DNA of 49,581 bases from an uncultured Parvularculaceae bacterium (GTDB lineage Bacteria > Pseudomonadota > Alphaproteobacteria > Caulobacterales > Parvularculaceae). The translations under genes and the position numbers were made by a program. The stretch lies in the NCBI GenBank assembly GCA_938015425.1, contig CALLPQ010000007.1:1-49581 (forward strand). Reading direction: 5' to 3'. Position 1 is the first letter of the stretch. The number at the start of each line of letters is the position of its first letter. Positions 9,320-18,840 of this stretch are shown here, in pieces. The notes beneath the pieces are model-generated. The model was not told the DNA's origin. It saw only the letters and a list, made by a program, of their open reading frames with translations, and ran no database searches.

Positions 9320-9968
9320 CTTGAACGAGTACAATTAACTCATCTGAACATGAATGATCTTTATCTTATTCATGTCTAGAGGATCATGTAAGAATAGAAA
9401 TTTACGCCGCAAAAATTCAAACTGCCGACACAAAGGTTTTAAAAACCTGATTATATTTATAAATTTGGGTTCATGTGGAAAAATTCTGCCTAAACAGGTG
9501 ATTCGGTTCTGGTTAAAAACCACAAAATAGAATAGTTTCCAAAAAGTAAATTTTGTGTAATTTTTGGTTAATTCTGGGCCTTATTACTGATACTATGTAA
9601 CCAATAGGGGCTATGTCACCAGTAGGATTAAGGGGATAAATTCCAGATTGAGCAGGACGACATAATTAACTGGCCATATTCACCAGACATAATTCACTAA
9701 ACAAGCATAACTCACTAAATTTAGGGACAAACTTTCAAGATCAGATAGAGAAATCTAACAGAGCAGAATAATCTCATGGGGCAGTCTCAATCATATATCT
9801 CACTGTTCCATCCATACGGCCCCTTAAAGGATCCGGGAAAAGGTTTCAACAAAGGGGAATAGCTTTCGATAAAGAGAATTGATAAGTTCTTAAAAACACT
9901 TTTTATTGGGCACCAGTAAGCAGATATTTAGGCAGATATTTTTGAATAGATGACATTTTGGATAAACA
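9320..9968. other. 649-bp AT-rich intergenic region without a recognised gene
   Basis: No convincing coding frame is seen here. Short inverted repeats are present: ACATGAAT / ATTCATGT (9348-9375, 12-base loop) and AGGTTTT-A-AAAACCT (9434-9448). A loose run of CATAATTxAC-like words occurs at 9660-9720. The promoter of the downstream sensor kinase must lie in this stretch, but I could not place one with confidence. Confidence 0.5.
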
Positions 9969-12782
9969 ATGACGGATAAAAATAAACTAAACTCATCTCT
10001 GCCTCAGCAACCTCCCTCAACCATCAAAGGGGATGCGATCGCGGCTCAGGCAAATGCATTGGCCACTTCAAAAAGTCAGTCACAAGAGGTTATTTCAGAC
10101 GAATTGCCTTTTAAGTCTCCAAAAGATAATCGTGCAAATATTCACCATGCAGATGATCAATCGACAAAAATCACTTTCGACAGCGATGCGGCAACAAATG
10201 AAGAAGACGCAAGACCCGCTTCTTTTACAAAGGCCCAGACAAATAAACCTTCTGATTATCTCTATAAATTCTCGCCTAAAGGCCTCATCATCCTAACGGG
10301 TTTGTTCCTTGCGGTTATTACGGCATTATTAATCTTCAAAATGAATGGGGAAGACAAAAGCCGCCGTATAGAAACCGAATTACGCATTAATCAAACGGTG
10401 CAAAACGGCACCCGTAAAATGAATATTGATATCATGACGGGTAACCCACCCGGTCAAGAACTAGGATCGGACTTACCCCCGGGGGCGCAAGTTATTTTCT
10501 ATCACCTCTCGGCAAATGGTACGATCCTCGCTATCGCCAAAGCCATTCCCGATGAAATTATACAAGACGATAAAGCGCCAATACTTGATGCCCTAACCAT
10601 CGCCTCATTACCTTTGGAAAATGTTGGTAATGTTATTCTGGATTTTTCTGACAAACCCTTGGCAACCAGTTGGCAACCCCTTGATAACGGGGAAATCCTG
10701 CTCGCTGCAACCCCCGCACGTGACATGTTTGCCCGACCGCCTTTGTGGATAAATTATCTTGTACTCCTTGCGACCATCGCCATTCTGTCAACAGTTTTGA
10801 TGCAAGCCTTTATTCGGCAGAGTTTTGCCGCAAAACAAGCCATTAACGCATTGGATGATTATTTCGATACCAACGATGCTATGGAAAATGGACGCTGTTG
10901 CCTTTGGTCTTTCGACGCAGACACCCGTAAGGTCAGTCTATCCCGCTCAATATTAGAGCCATTAGGCCTTGGGGCACGTGATCGCAGTTTTAGCCTACAA
11001 GAATTAGCATCTCTCATTCATCCAAAAGACCTACAAGCCACTTTGGAGATATTTACGGGGGAAAGACAAGACGGCAAAAAACTGGACACGAGCGAGATCA
11101 ACGCAAGGCTGAGACGTAGCGGCGGCGGTTGGTCAACCATCCTTATACGGACAGCCAAGGACACTTCTCAGGATAAGAAACAAAGAAACGGCATTGTTTT
11201 CGATATAACCGGCCTAATTTTTGAACAAACCCGAAATACCGCCGCAAACCAGACAGCCCCCCAAATTGCAACCGAATTACTATCAAAAGGCACGGAAAAA
11301 GAAAATCAGCGCCGCATTGTAGCCGCCGCCATTTCATCGCACTTATCTGAAAAGAAAACCGCTACCTCGCCCTCCCAAAACAATACGCCTTTATCTATAC
11401 TAACCAAAGGGGCTTTGACCCACGATAAACAAGTCGGGCACTCTATTGATAAAGAGCGTTCATTATCTTCTAGTCCAACTCTTTCTGACGAAACCAGCAA
11501 AAAACTTTTAGATGCAATTGAAACCATACCGGATGCTTTTATTTTATGGGATAATAACGGGAAACTCATCTGCTGGAACCGACGTTTTGCAACCTTATTT
11601 AAAATTCCAGCCTCTAAACTTCAACGCGGGTTAAGGATTGAAGACGTAAGCGCACTGTCCGGAACTGGCGCAGAAATTATCAAGAAATATTTTTCCCCCG
11701 CTGACCCTAAAGATATATCCCAAAAGCAATCTTCCCTTGAGGTCGAAGTGCCCGGCGATCGCTGGGTCCACATCTCGCGCCGGCAAACCCGTGAAGGCGA
11801 CATCGTTTGCATGGCCTCCAATGTAACAGATGTAAAACGGCGTGCACGGGCCTATCTTAAACGCGAACGTCACTTAGAGCGCATTGTTGCCGATCTTGAG
11901 AAATCACGCCGTGAACTTTCGGAGACAACGCGCAATTACGCCTTTGAAAAACGCCGTGCTGAAGAGGCAAGCCGCTCTAAATCAGAATTCCTAGCCAATA
12001 TGAGTCACGAATTGCGCACCCCGCTTAATGCCATTAACGGGTTTTCCGAAGTGATGCAGTCAGAGCTTTACGGTGCTTTAGGAAGTGATAAGTACAAAGA
12101 ATACATTACCGACATTCACAATAGCGGAAAACATCTACTTGAGCTGATTGACGATATTCTCGATATGTCACGCATAGAAGCGGGCCGCCTGCAACTGGAA
12201 CCCCAACGCATTGAACTAGAACGCACCGTGAAAGAAAGTATTCGCCTTATAACGCGCCACGCAGAAGAGGGTGAAGTTTCCCTGATCACATCCGTTTCAA
12301 ACATACCAACAATCTGGGCTGATGTGCGCGCCACCAAACAGATTATCTTGAACCTACTTTCTAACGCAATTAAATTCACCCATGAAGGGGGCAATGTAAC
12401 CCTATCCACCCAATCCAACCTTGATAGTGTTTCCATCATCATAACGGATACCGGAACGGGGATTGAAAAAGATAAATTACAAAAATTGGGCAGCCCCTTC
12501 GAGATGGGCGAACAACATTTTGCTAAAAATAAAAAAGGCTCCGGCTTGGGTCTCGCTCTTTCAAAGTCATTAATGGAACTACAAGACGGTATTCTGGCGA
12601 TTGTCAGCAAGCCTGGAAAAGGCACGATTGCCTGCGCCACTTTCCCGCGCCGCGAGGGGGCAAAAATAAACCTTCCGGAATTCATCCGTAAGGACGCCCA
12701 CATTTTAACCGCCGAACCTGGAACGGTTCAAAAATTACTGCCTCAAAAAGAAATAGATAATTCAGTACACGCGGCTGAATAA
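9969..12782 (+). CDS. Membrane PAS-domain sensor histidine kinase (PleC/DivJ-like C-terminus)
   Basis: The 937-residue kinase has a long polar cytoplasmic N-terminus (1-100), TM1 at about 104-124, a periplasmic loop, TM2 at about 261-282, a PAS domain at about 309-415, a low-complexity linker, a second PAS at about 512-625 (PDAFILWDNNGKLICWN) and a coiled stretch. Next is HisKA with phospho-accepting His680 (SHELRTPLNAI), then HATPase_c with NLLSNAIKFT, DTGTGI and KGSGLGLALS. It has no receiver domain. The kinase core resembles the alphaproteobacterial PleC/DivJ group, which controls the cell cycle through DivK/CtrA, but the resemblance is not proof of that role. An Hpt gene follows on the opposite strand. 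The ATG at 9969 has no strong ribosome site. Confidence 0.9.
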   Translation: MTDKNKLNSSLPQQPPSTIKGDAIAAQANALATSKSQSQEVISDELPFKSPKDNRANIHHADDQSTKITFDSDAATNEEDARPASFTKAQTNKPSDYLYKFSPKGLIILTGLFLAVITALLIFKMNGEDKSRRIETELRINQTVQNGTRKMNIDIMTGNPPGQELGSDLPPGAQVIFYHLSANGTILAIAKAIPDEIIQDDKAPILDALTIASLPLENVGNVILDFSDKPLATSWQPLDNGEILLAATPARDMFARPPLWINYLVLLATIAILSTVLMQAFIRQSFAAKQAINALDDYFDTNDAMENGRCCLWSFDADTRKVSLSRSILEPLGLGARDRSFSLQELASLIHPKDLQATLEIFTGERQDGKKLDTSEINARLRRSGGGWSTILIRTAKDTSQDKKQRNGIVFDITGLIFEQTRNTAANQTAPQIATELLSKGTEKENQRRIVAAAISSHLSEKKTATSPSQNNTPLSILTKGALTHDKQVGHSIDKERSLSSSPTLSDETSKKLLDAIETIPDAFILWDNNGKLICWNRRFATLFKIPASKLQRGLRIEDVSALSGTGAEIIKKYFSPADPKDISQKQSSLEVEVPGDRWVHISRRQTREGDIVCMASNVTDVKRRARAYLKRERHLERIVADLEKSRRELSETTRNYAFEKRRAEEASRSKSEFLANMSHELRTPLNAINGFSEVMQSELYGALGSDKYKEYITDIHNSGKHLLELIDDILDMSRIEAGRLQLEPQRIELERTVKESIRLITRHAEEGEVSLITSVSNIPTIWADVRATKQIILNLLSNAIKFTHEGGNVTLSTQSNLDSVSIIITDTGTGIEKDKLQKLGSPFEMGEQHFAKNKKGSGLGLALSKSLMELQDGILAIVSKPGKGTIACATFPRREGAKINLPEFIRKDAHILTAEPGTVQKLLPQKEIDNSVHAAE

Positions 12783-12904
12783 TGTAATTTTTTACATTAA
12801 CGCCCGCCATTAACCCCAGTCAGTAACGCCCGCAGTGGAACTGTCCGGTTAACAATGCAGCATCTTTAAACGATCAAACACCGCTATTGATATAACACCG
12901 CTGG

Positions 12905-13252
12905 TTATACAGCGCGGCTGAGTAAATGCTCTTCAAAGGCCTGACGGGCTTCTTCAAATTGCAAGATCATAGCTTCAATTTCGAACGTATCAATCGGCTC
13001 ACCATTACGGCAATAATTTTCAATATCCCTTGCCCCTGACGCTAACCCACTAGCGCCAACATTTGCTGAAGACCCTTTAATGGCATGGGCTGTGCGGGCT
13101 GCGTTCTCATAATCTTCTTCGTGGAGTTGATCACGCATCGCATCTAACAAGCCCTCGGTAGAACTCCAAAATGCTTGCAAAATTTCACGCGTTCCATCAA
13201 TGCCTGCCACATCAATCAACCCGTCTAATTGTTCTTTATTTAAATGCGACAC
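12905..13252 (-). CDS. Hpt-domain phosphotransfer protein
   Basis: This 115-residue single-domain histidine phosphotransfer protein carries the motif HAIKGSS, with His56 as the phosphorylated residue, followed by the usual Gly/Ala-rich second helix. It would shuttle phosphate between a hybrid kinase and a receiver. Its start is GTG at 13252. It is convergent with the sensor kinase at 9969-12782, which lacks a receiver domain, so the two are not an obvious pair; a response regulator is not in the window. Confidence 0.88.
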   Translation of the reverse strand: MSHLNKEQLDGLIDVAGIDGTREILQAFWSSTEGLLDAMRDQLHEEDYENAARTAHAIKGSSANVGASGLASGARDIENYCRNGEPIDTFEIEAMILQFEEARQAFEEHLLSRAV

Positions 13253-13472
13253 TCACCCAAACTCCTAAAAACACTCTATTTTGACTAATATAGCCGGATC
13301 TTCTTAATTATCTCCAACAATCAAAAAGAAAAAGAAGCCCCATAATCACAGATATTCACGCAACGACCTCTTTTTGGTGGCCTATCTTGTTCCAATAATG
13401 TAAAAAAATCGTCTAGATATTAAAAATAAAAGCAATTCGACAAAATTAATGTCAGGTGAGGAATTATTAATC

Positions 13473-14996
13473 ATGCAAGCAACAGATAATACGGACGTTT
13501 CGTCCGGCGTTACGTGGTCATCAAAGACCGCTTTTATCCTAGCGGCCATCGGCTCGGCGGTTGGTCTCGGCAATTTATGGCGGTTTCCCTATGTAGCGGG
13601 TGAAAATGGCGGCGGCGCGTTCGTTATTTTCTATCTGATATGCGTGATTTTAATCGGTCTACCGGTGCTTGCAGCCGAACTATTTATCGGTCGCCGCGGC
13701 GGGAAATCCGCAGTTGGCAGTGTTGTCACCATCGCCAAAGCCGAAGGACGCTCCAGCATTTGGGCGGCTCAATCATGGATCGGGATGTTTGGCTCTTTCG
13801 TTATACTTACCTTTTATTCCGTAATCGCGGGTTGGGTGCTTTCATTCGCTGTGACGATGACAGGCAGTTTATTCAGCTCAATCGGGGAAAACGGGATGGG
13901 GGCCCTAACAGGGGGTGCATTTGCCGGAGAAACTAAAGATCAGGTTAACGCCCACTTTACGGATTTATTAGCAAACCCGACCCGAATGATTATCTTCCAC
14001 GCTATATTTATGATTGTCACCGTCGGCATTGTGGCCCAAGGCCTGAAAGGCGGTATCGAAAAAACCGTTACTATACTCATGCCGGCCTTTTTCGTGATGT
14101 TAATCGTGTTGCTCGGCTTTTCTTTAGTACAAGGTGACCGCGCACAAGGGTTTAACTTTTTGCTAGGGGTTCGGGTCGATGCCCTCCTTGAGGGGGTTAA
14201 AGACGGTTCGGTTGTCAATGCCGCTCTTGGTCAAGCCTTCTTTTCTATCGGCTTGGGATCCGCGCTAATGTCAACATATGGCGCGTATATGAGCAAAACC
14301 ACTGATATTCCAAGTTCGACACGTCTTATCGGTCTTGCCGATACGGGTGTTGGTATTGTCGCCGGGCTTGCATTATTTCCGATTGTTTTTTCTGCCGGAC
14401 TAGCACCAGGCGATGGACCAACCCTAATGTTCCTGACCTTGCCGCTTGCTTTCCAGACTATGCCTTTTGGCGCGGTTTTCGGGATTATCTTCTTTATTCT
14501 TGCCTTCTTTGCGGCCATCACCTCTTCAATCGCTTTACTGGAGTCCTCCACCAAATGGGTTGATGAGCAAAGCAGTGGCAATAATCGCTTTATGGCTGCG
14601 CTGATTTTAGGCATCATCGTCTTTATAATTGGTATTGCAAATGCTTTATCTCAAGTGCCAACAACACTGGCTGATGGAACACCCAACGATATTTTCTGGA
14701 ATACGTGGCAACCCCTTGGCAGTTTCCCTTTATTCGAGGGGTTAACGCTGCTCGATTTCCTCAGTAAAACCACTGATTTGATTCTGCCGATTGCGGGCTT
14801 TATCACAGCTATTTTTGCAGGCTGGATTGTTTCTACGGCGACATCACGAGAAGAATTGGGCTTCAAATCCGAAGCCTGGTACCAACGCTGGCGCTTCCTG
14901 ATCCGCTGGGTTTGCCCCGTGGGTATTGGCGCTGTGATTGCGTACAGTTTCATCTATCCCCTGATTAAAACGATAATTAAACTATTAGGGTCATAA
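13473..14996 (+). CDS. Sodium-dependent transporter, neurotransmitter:sodium symporter (SNF) family
   Basis: This is an inner-membrane sodium-coupled symporter, probably for an amino acid. TM1 carries the family signature SAVGLGNLWRFPYVAGENGG, which forms sodium and substrate sites. About 11-12 hydrophobic helices follow, including GQAFFSIGLGSALMSTYGAY (TM6 region) and AAITSSIALLE (TM8 region). The 507-aa form from the ATG at 13473 is chosen because GGTGAGGA lies just before it; an ATG at 13449 would add eight residues without a ribosome site. Repeat copy D starts 16 bp after its stop. Confidence 0.93.
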   Translation: MQATDNTDVSSGVTWSSKTAFILAAIGSAVGLGNLWRFPYVAGENGGGAFVIFYLICVILIGLPVLAAELFIGRRGGKSAVGSVVTIAKAEGRSSIWAAQSWIGMFGSFVILTFYSVIAGWVLSFAVTMTGSLFSSIGENGMGALTGGAFAGETKDQVNAHFTDLLANPTRMIIFHAIFMIVTVGIVAQGLKGGIEKTVTILMPAFFVMLIVLLGFSLVQGDRAQGFNFLLGVRVDALLEGVKDGSVVNAALGQAFFSIGLGSALMSTYGAYMSKTTDIPSSTRLIGLADTGVGIVAGLALFPIVFSAGLAPGDGPTLMFLTLPLAFQTMPFGAVFGIIFFILAFFAAITSSIALLESSTKWVDEQSSGNNRFMAALILGIIVFIIGIANALSQVPTTLADGTPNDIFWNTWQPLGSFPLFEGLTLLDFLSKTTDLILPIAGFITAIFAGWIVSTATSREELGFKSEAWYQRWRFLIRWVCPVGIGAVIAYSFIYPLIKTIIKLLGS

Positions 14997-15012
14997 CCAA
15001 CAGAGGTTACTT

Positions 15013-15117
15013 AGAGCCTAAACAAAAAAGCGAGATAAGATATAAAAAGCTGTGGATCAGACGTCAGTTTGCCCCAACGCGTTACACCTCAGGCTCTCAC
15101 TTTAAGGAATTAGAGCC
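15013..15117 (-). repeat. AGAGCC element, copy D (one good arm, one decayed arm)
   Basis: 15013-15097 is a complete 85-bp arm with AGAGCC/GGCTCT ends. A 14-bp spacer and a fresh AGAGCC at 15112 follow. The second arm is badly decayed; traces such as CACCCTGTTG and GGTTTACATCTG at about 15140-15165 align with the arm seen in copy C. The element sits directly after the symporter stop codon, in the same orientation as copy C. Confidence 0.8.
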
Positions 15118-15192
15118 GCATGAGTCATAAATCATAAGCCACCCTGTTGGGTTTACATCTGGACAAATAGTCTAGCCACCAAACACTTTAAG

Positions 15193-15224
15193 AGCCCGCA
15201 CGAGACTTTCCGTGCGGGCTTTTT
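15193..15224 (+). terminator. Rho-independent terminator after the SNF transporter
   Basis: AGCCCGCACG and CGTGCGGGCT form a 10-bp GC-rich stem with a 9-base loop, followed by TTTT (the stem's last T extends the run to five). It lies about 200 bp after the transporter stop and past repeat copy D, so transcripts ending here would carry the repeat. Confidence 0.88.
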
Positions 15225-15401
15225 AAGGCCTAGTGTTTATCATCATATTGATCCTTATAGGTAAAGCAGGCTGCGCTGATTTATCGCCTGTTTGCCCCGG
15301 ATATAGGCCCAAACGTGATTGGTATTTTCAAAACCGTCCTTATATAAGTTCAATCACACCGACAATTTGCACCATCTCATTTTTCACTTTACGAGCATTT
15401 T

Positions 15402-15599
15402 ATGAGCACATTCGTTTTTTTCCTAATTCCCATTGCCCTTGCCGCCACTGCCATTATTCTTGGTATCGGTATTTATTCCATGGCGAAGGGCGGGGCTTTC
15501 GCGCGTGAAAACGGCAATAAGTTGATGCGCCTAAGGGTCACCGCCCAAGCAATTGCCATCGCGATCATCATGCTATTTCTGTTTTTATCCGGTCGATAA
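15402..15599 (+). CDS. HIG1-type twin transmembrane protein
   Basis: This 65-residue protein has two hydrophobic helices (about 5-27 and 44-63). The polar joint MAKGGAFARENGNKLMRLRV matches the hypoxia-induced/HIG1 'twin transmembrane' family. Family members associate with respiratory complexes in the inner membrane; the role here is inferred. In other alphaproteobacteria this gene precedes a cob(I)alamin adenosyltransferase and etfBA; here the adenosyltransferase is missing and etfB follows after 125 bp. Confidence 0.85.
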   Translation: MSTFVFFLIPIALAATAIILGIGIYSMAKGGAFARENGNKLMRLRVTAQAIAIAIIMLFLFLSGR

Positions 15600-15724
15600 T
15601 TTTAGCCCCAAATTGCATCTGCACGATATAACTTGAAACTGCGCTCATAGATTGATAGCCAATAGATGTAAGGCTATTGTCCACTCCACCTTTAATTTCC
15701 CCATTCCTATTTCAGGAGCCTCTT

Positions 15725-16474
15725 ATGAAAGTTCTCGTACCGATCAAACGCGTCATTGATTATAATGTCAAAGTACGGGTTAAGTCTGACCAGTCAGGCG
15801 TTGATCTTGCCAATGTTAAAATGTCCATGAACCCTTTCGATGAAATTGCCGTCGAGGAAGCCGTTCGATTAAAAGAAGCAGGCACCGCCACCGAGATTAT
15901 TGCTATCTCTATCGGCCCGGAAAAGGCCCAGGATCAAATCCGCCAAGCCTTGGCCATGGGCGCGGATCGAGGCATTTTAATCAAAACTGATGAAACTGTC
16001 GAACCTTTAGGGGTTGCCAAATTATTAAAATCCGTATGCGAAGCAGAAAACCCAGAATTGGTCATTATGGGGAAGCAAGCCATTGATGATGACTCTAACC
16101 AGACGGGTCAAATGCTGGCCGCTCTTTTAGGGTGGGCACAAGGAACCTTCGCCTCGCAAGTCAAAAAAGAAGGGGAGCAATTACATGTGACCCGCGAAGT
16201 CGATAGTGGCTTACAAACTATCGCGATTTCATTACCAGCCATCGTCACCACAGATTTGCGCTTGAATGAACCCCGTTATGCCTCGCTCCCCAACATTATG
16301 AAGGCAAAGAAAAAACCTCTTGATGTGAAAGAGCCAAGTGATTTTAGTGCGGATATAACCCCGCGCCTTACCACTTTAAAAGTCACAGAACCACCAAAAC
16401 GGGAGGCTGGCATTAAAGTCGAAACCGTTGCGGACCTTATTGACAAACTTAAAAATGAAGCGGGAGTTCTTTAA
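15725..16474 (+). CDS. etfB: Electron transfer flavoprotein subunit beta
   Basis: EtfB pairs with EtfA to carry electrons from acyl-CoA and other dehydrogenases to ETF:ubiquinone oxidoreductase. The ATG at 15725 gives 249 aa, the usual length, starting [17 protein letters not shown], with AGGAG upstream. An earlier in-frame codon at 15677 would add 16 unconserved residues. Typical stretches are [38 protein letters not shown] and the signature region [24 protein letters not shown]. It is immediately followed by etfA (one base between stop and start), so the two are translated together. Confidence 0.97.
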   Translation: MKVLVPIKRVIDYNVKVRVKSDQSGVDLANVKMSMNPFDEIAVEEAVRLKEAGTATEIIAISIGPEKAQDQIRQALAMGADRGILIKTDETVEPLGVAKLLKSVCEAENPELVIMGKQAIDDDSNQTGQMLAALLGWAQGTFASQVKKEGEQLHVTREVDSGLQTIAISLPAIVTTDLRLNEPRYASLPNIMKAKKKPLDVKEPSDFSADITPRLTTLKVTEPPKREAGIKVETVADLIDKLKNEAGVL

Positions 16475-16475
16475 A

Positions 16476-17405
16476 ATGACAGCTCTAGTTCTTGCTGACC
16501 ATAATGGTCAAAATCTTGGCGACTCTGTTGCAAAAACCGTGGCCGCTGCGGCTGCCCTTGGCGGTGATGTAGACATTCTGGTTGCTGGTCACGATAGTGC
16601 CCAAATCGCCAATGAAGCGGCAACCATTAATGGCGTCCGCAAAGTGTTGCATGCGGACGATACAGCCTATGCAAACATGATGGCCGAACCTGTAACCAAT
16701 CTGCTTGTCTCTATCGCAGATGGATATGACGCATTTTTGGCCCCTGCCACCGCAAACGGCAAAAATATTATGCCGCGCCTTGCCGCATTATTAGATGTGA
16801 TGCAACTTTCAGATATTATTGGTGTCGAAGGTGACGATACATTTATCCGGCCAATCTATGCCGGTAATGCTATCCAGACGGTTAAATCATCGGACGCGAA
16901 AAAAGTCATCACTGTGCGCGCCACAGCTTTTAAAGATGCGGGCGATGGCGGTTCGGCCACAATTGAAACTGTTGATGCGGCGGGCCCTTCCGATTTATCA
17001 TCCTTTGTGGGAGAGGAATTATCAAAATCGGATCGTCCAGAACTAACGGCGGCCAAAATCATCATCTCCGGTGGCCGCGCCTTGGCGTCCACAGAAAATT
17101 TTGAAAAGCTGATTTACCCAATCGCTGATAAAATAGGGGCCGCCGTTGGTGCCTCCCGCGCAGCGGTGGACGCGGGCTATGTGCCCAATGACTATCAAGT
17201 GGGCCAAACCGGTAAAGTGGTCGCCCCGGAACTTTATATTGCTGTTGGCATCTCCGGCGCTATCCAACATCTCGCCGGTATGAAAGATTCCAAAGTGATC
17301 GTCGCCATTAATAAGGATGAAGATGCGCCGATCTTCCAAGTGGCTGACTATGGTCTTGTGGCCGATTTATTTACGGTCTTACCGGAACTGGAAGCCGCAC
17401 TTTAG
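16476..17405 (+). CDS. etfA: Electron transfer flavoprotein subunit alpha
   Basis: EtfA carries the FAD of the ETF heterodimer. The 309-residue protein starts [12 protein letters not shown]. The C-terminal FAD-binding domain is clear: [40 protein letters not shown] and [19 protein letters not shown]. The ATG at 16476, with GGGAG inside the end of etfB, fits the start of the family; an upstream in-frame start lies inside etfB and is not needed. A strong terminator follows at 17456-17483, separating the etf pair from the dehydrogenase gene. Confidence 0.97.
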   Translation: MTALVLADHNGQNLGDSVAKTVAAAAALGGDVDILVAGHDSAQIANEAATINGVRKVLHADDTAYANMMAEPVTNLLVSIADGYDAFLAPATANGKNIMPRLAALLDVMQLSDIIGVEGDDTFIRPIYAGNAIQTVKSSDAKKVITVRATAFKDAGDGGSATIETVDAAGPSDLSSFVGEELSKSDRPELTAAKIIISGGRALASTENFEKLIYPIADKIGAAVGASRAAVDAGYVPNDYQVGQTGKVVAPELYIAVGISGAIQHLAGMKDSKVIVAINKDEDAPIFQVADYGLVADLFTVLPELEAAL

Positions 17406-17455
17406 GGTAACGGTTTTTCCCTATCCCTTTATTCATTTAAAGCAGGTGTTAATTT

Positions 17456-17483
17456 AAAGCGGGCAGAAATGCCCGCTTTTTTT
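17456..17483 (+). terminator. Rho-independent terminator after etfA
   Basis: AAAGCGGGCA and TGCCCGCTTT form a 10-bp stem with a 4-base GAAA loop and a following T run. It marks the end of the etfB-etfA transcript. Confidence 0.93.
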
Positions 17484-17567
17484 AATATATTGCGGTGCAA
17501 TAGAGCCTTTATATTTACACAAAACCCGCTAGGGTTAGCTCATCATTCATAAATAGGAATAGTGATC

Positions 17568-18446
17568 ATGATTGAGGTTAAAAAAGTTGGTGTTATTGGC
17601 GCCGGACAAATGGGAAACGGAATTGCCCACGTACTCGCGGTGTCAGGGTATAACGTGATTATAAACGATATAGACCCAAACCAGCTGACCCTCGCTCGTG
17701 AATTAATCGAAAAAAACCTGACCCGCCAAGTGGCCAAATCACTTATCGAGCCAAGCGATATGGAAACGGCCCTCGCCCGGATCAGCCAAACCACCAACAT
17801 TGCCGATCTTGCCGACTGTGACATGGTCATTGAAGCCGCAACAGAAAATCAGAACGTTAAAAATAAAATCTTCAGTACACTTTCGACTATTTTAAAACCT
17901 GAAGCGATCATGGCGAGTAATACATCCTCCATATCGATTACCGGCCTTGCCGCCAACACTGACAGACCAGAACAATTTATCGGCCTACATTTTATGAACC
18001 CCGTACCGATTATGCAATTGGTCGAAGTCATCAGGGGGATCGCGACCAGCCGCGAAACTTTTGAAACCATTAAAGACATGGTCAAACGCATTGGCAAAAC
18101 CATGGCCGTATCCGAGGATTTTCCGGCCTTTATCGTTAATCGCATTTTAATGCCTATGCTGAACGAAGCCATCTACACATTATATGAAGGTGTGGGTACG
18201 GTTGAAGCCATTGATAAAGGCATGAAACTTGGCACTAACCATCCCATGGGGCCGTTGGAGCTCGCAGATTTTATCGGCCTCGACACATGCCTATCAATTA
18301 TGCAGGTTCTTTATGAAGGGCTTGCGGATAGTAAATATCGTCCGTGTCCATTATTGGTAAAATATGTAGAAGCCGGATGGCTTGGCCGCAAAACCGGACG
18401 CGGCTTCTATGACTATTCCGGTGATGTCCCAGCCCCGACAAGATAG
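17568..18446 (+). CDS. 3-hydroxybutyryl-CoA dehydrogenase
   Basis: This NAD-dependent 3-hydroxyacyl-CoA dehydrogenase (292 aa) oxidises 3-hydroxybutyryl-CoA or works in reverse in C4 metabolism. The Rossmann motif GAGQMGNGIAHV is at the N-terminus. Catalytic features are the SNTSSIS loop and GLHFMNPVPIMQLVEVI with the His-Glu pair. The C-terminal dimer domain has NRILMPMLNEA and GRKTGRGFYDY. The ATG at 17568 has AGGAA seven bases upstream; a GTG two codons earlier is less likely. Its place behind etfBA supports a role feeding acyl-CoA oxidation. Symbols fadB, hbd or paaH are used for relatives, so none is fixed here. Confidence 0.93.
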   Translation: MIEVKKVGVIGAGQMGNGIAHVLAVSGYNVIINDIDPNQLTLARELIEKNLTRQVAKSLIEPSDMETALARISQTTNIADLADCDMVIEAATENQNVKNKIFSTLSTILKPEAIMASNTSSISITGLAANTDRPEQFIGLHFMNPVPIMQLVEVIRGIATSRETFETIKDMVKRIGKTMAVSEDFPAFIVNRILMPMLNEAIYTLYEGVGTVEAIDKGMKLGTNHPMGPLELADFIGLDTCLSIMQVLYEGLADSKYRPCPLLVKYVEAGWLGRKTGRGFYDYSGDVPAPTR

Positions 18447-18514
18447 TAATCTGCAATTGAGTTTTTCAACAAATCATGCATTATTAACTCTCCAAACCTT
18501 AAAGGAGAATTATA

Positions 18515-18718
18515 ATGGCAGTAGCAAGAATTACAGAAATTATCGCAGGGTCAACCAAAGGCTTTCAAGAAGCCGTTGAGGACGGTATTAGTCGCGCAAA
18601 TAAAACATTAAAAAACGTTGAGGGTGCATGGATTAAAGACCAGAGCGTTATTCTTGATAATGGAAAAATTAAAGAATATCGCGTCGTGATGAAAGTCACT
18701 TTCATTTTGAAAGACTAA
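18515..18718 (+). CDS. Dodecin family flavin-binding protein
   Basis: The 67-residue protein matches dodecins, small proteins that assemble into a hollow dodecamer and store or buffer flavins. Family features are the start MAVARITEIIAGSTKGFQEAV, the helix that follows (EDGISRANKTLKNVEGAWI) and the last strand EYRVVMKVTFILKD. AAAGGAGA lies before the ATG. A near-perfect terminator follows at 18751-18780. Confidence 0.94.
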   Translation: MAVARITEIIAGSTKGFQEAVEDGISRANKTLKNVEGAWIKDQSVILDNGKIKEYRVVMKVTFILKD

Positions 18719-18750
18719 TACAATTCACGATTAAAATGTGAACCAAATTC

Positions 18751-18780
18751 AAAAAGGCCGCCCCGAAAGGCGGCCTTTTT
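18751..18780. terminator. Rho-independent terminator, probably bidirectional
   Basis: AAAAAGGCCGCC and GGCGGCCTTTTT form a 12-bp stem around CCGAAA. It lies between the dodecin gene (plus) and the lipoprotein gene (minus), which converge here, and it can serve both. Confidence 0.93.
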
Positions 18781-18840
18781 ATTTAGTTTTTTAAGGAAGA
18801 ACACACAATGTTTAACGCGAACGGCTCTTCCTTTAAATAC

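Noticed and set aside
12116-12703. A 195-codon open frame on the minus strand within the sensor kinase
   Set aside because: It is antisense to the HisKA and ATPase domains, whose conserved motifs fix the plus-strand frame; the antisense product has no recognisable features.
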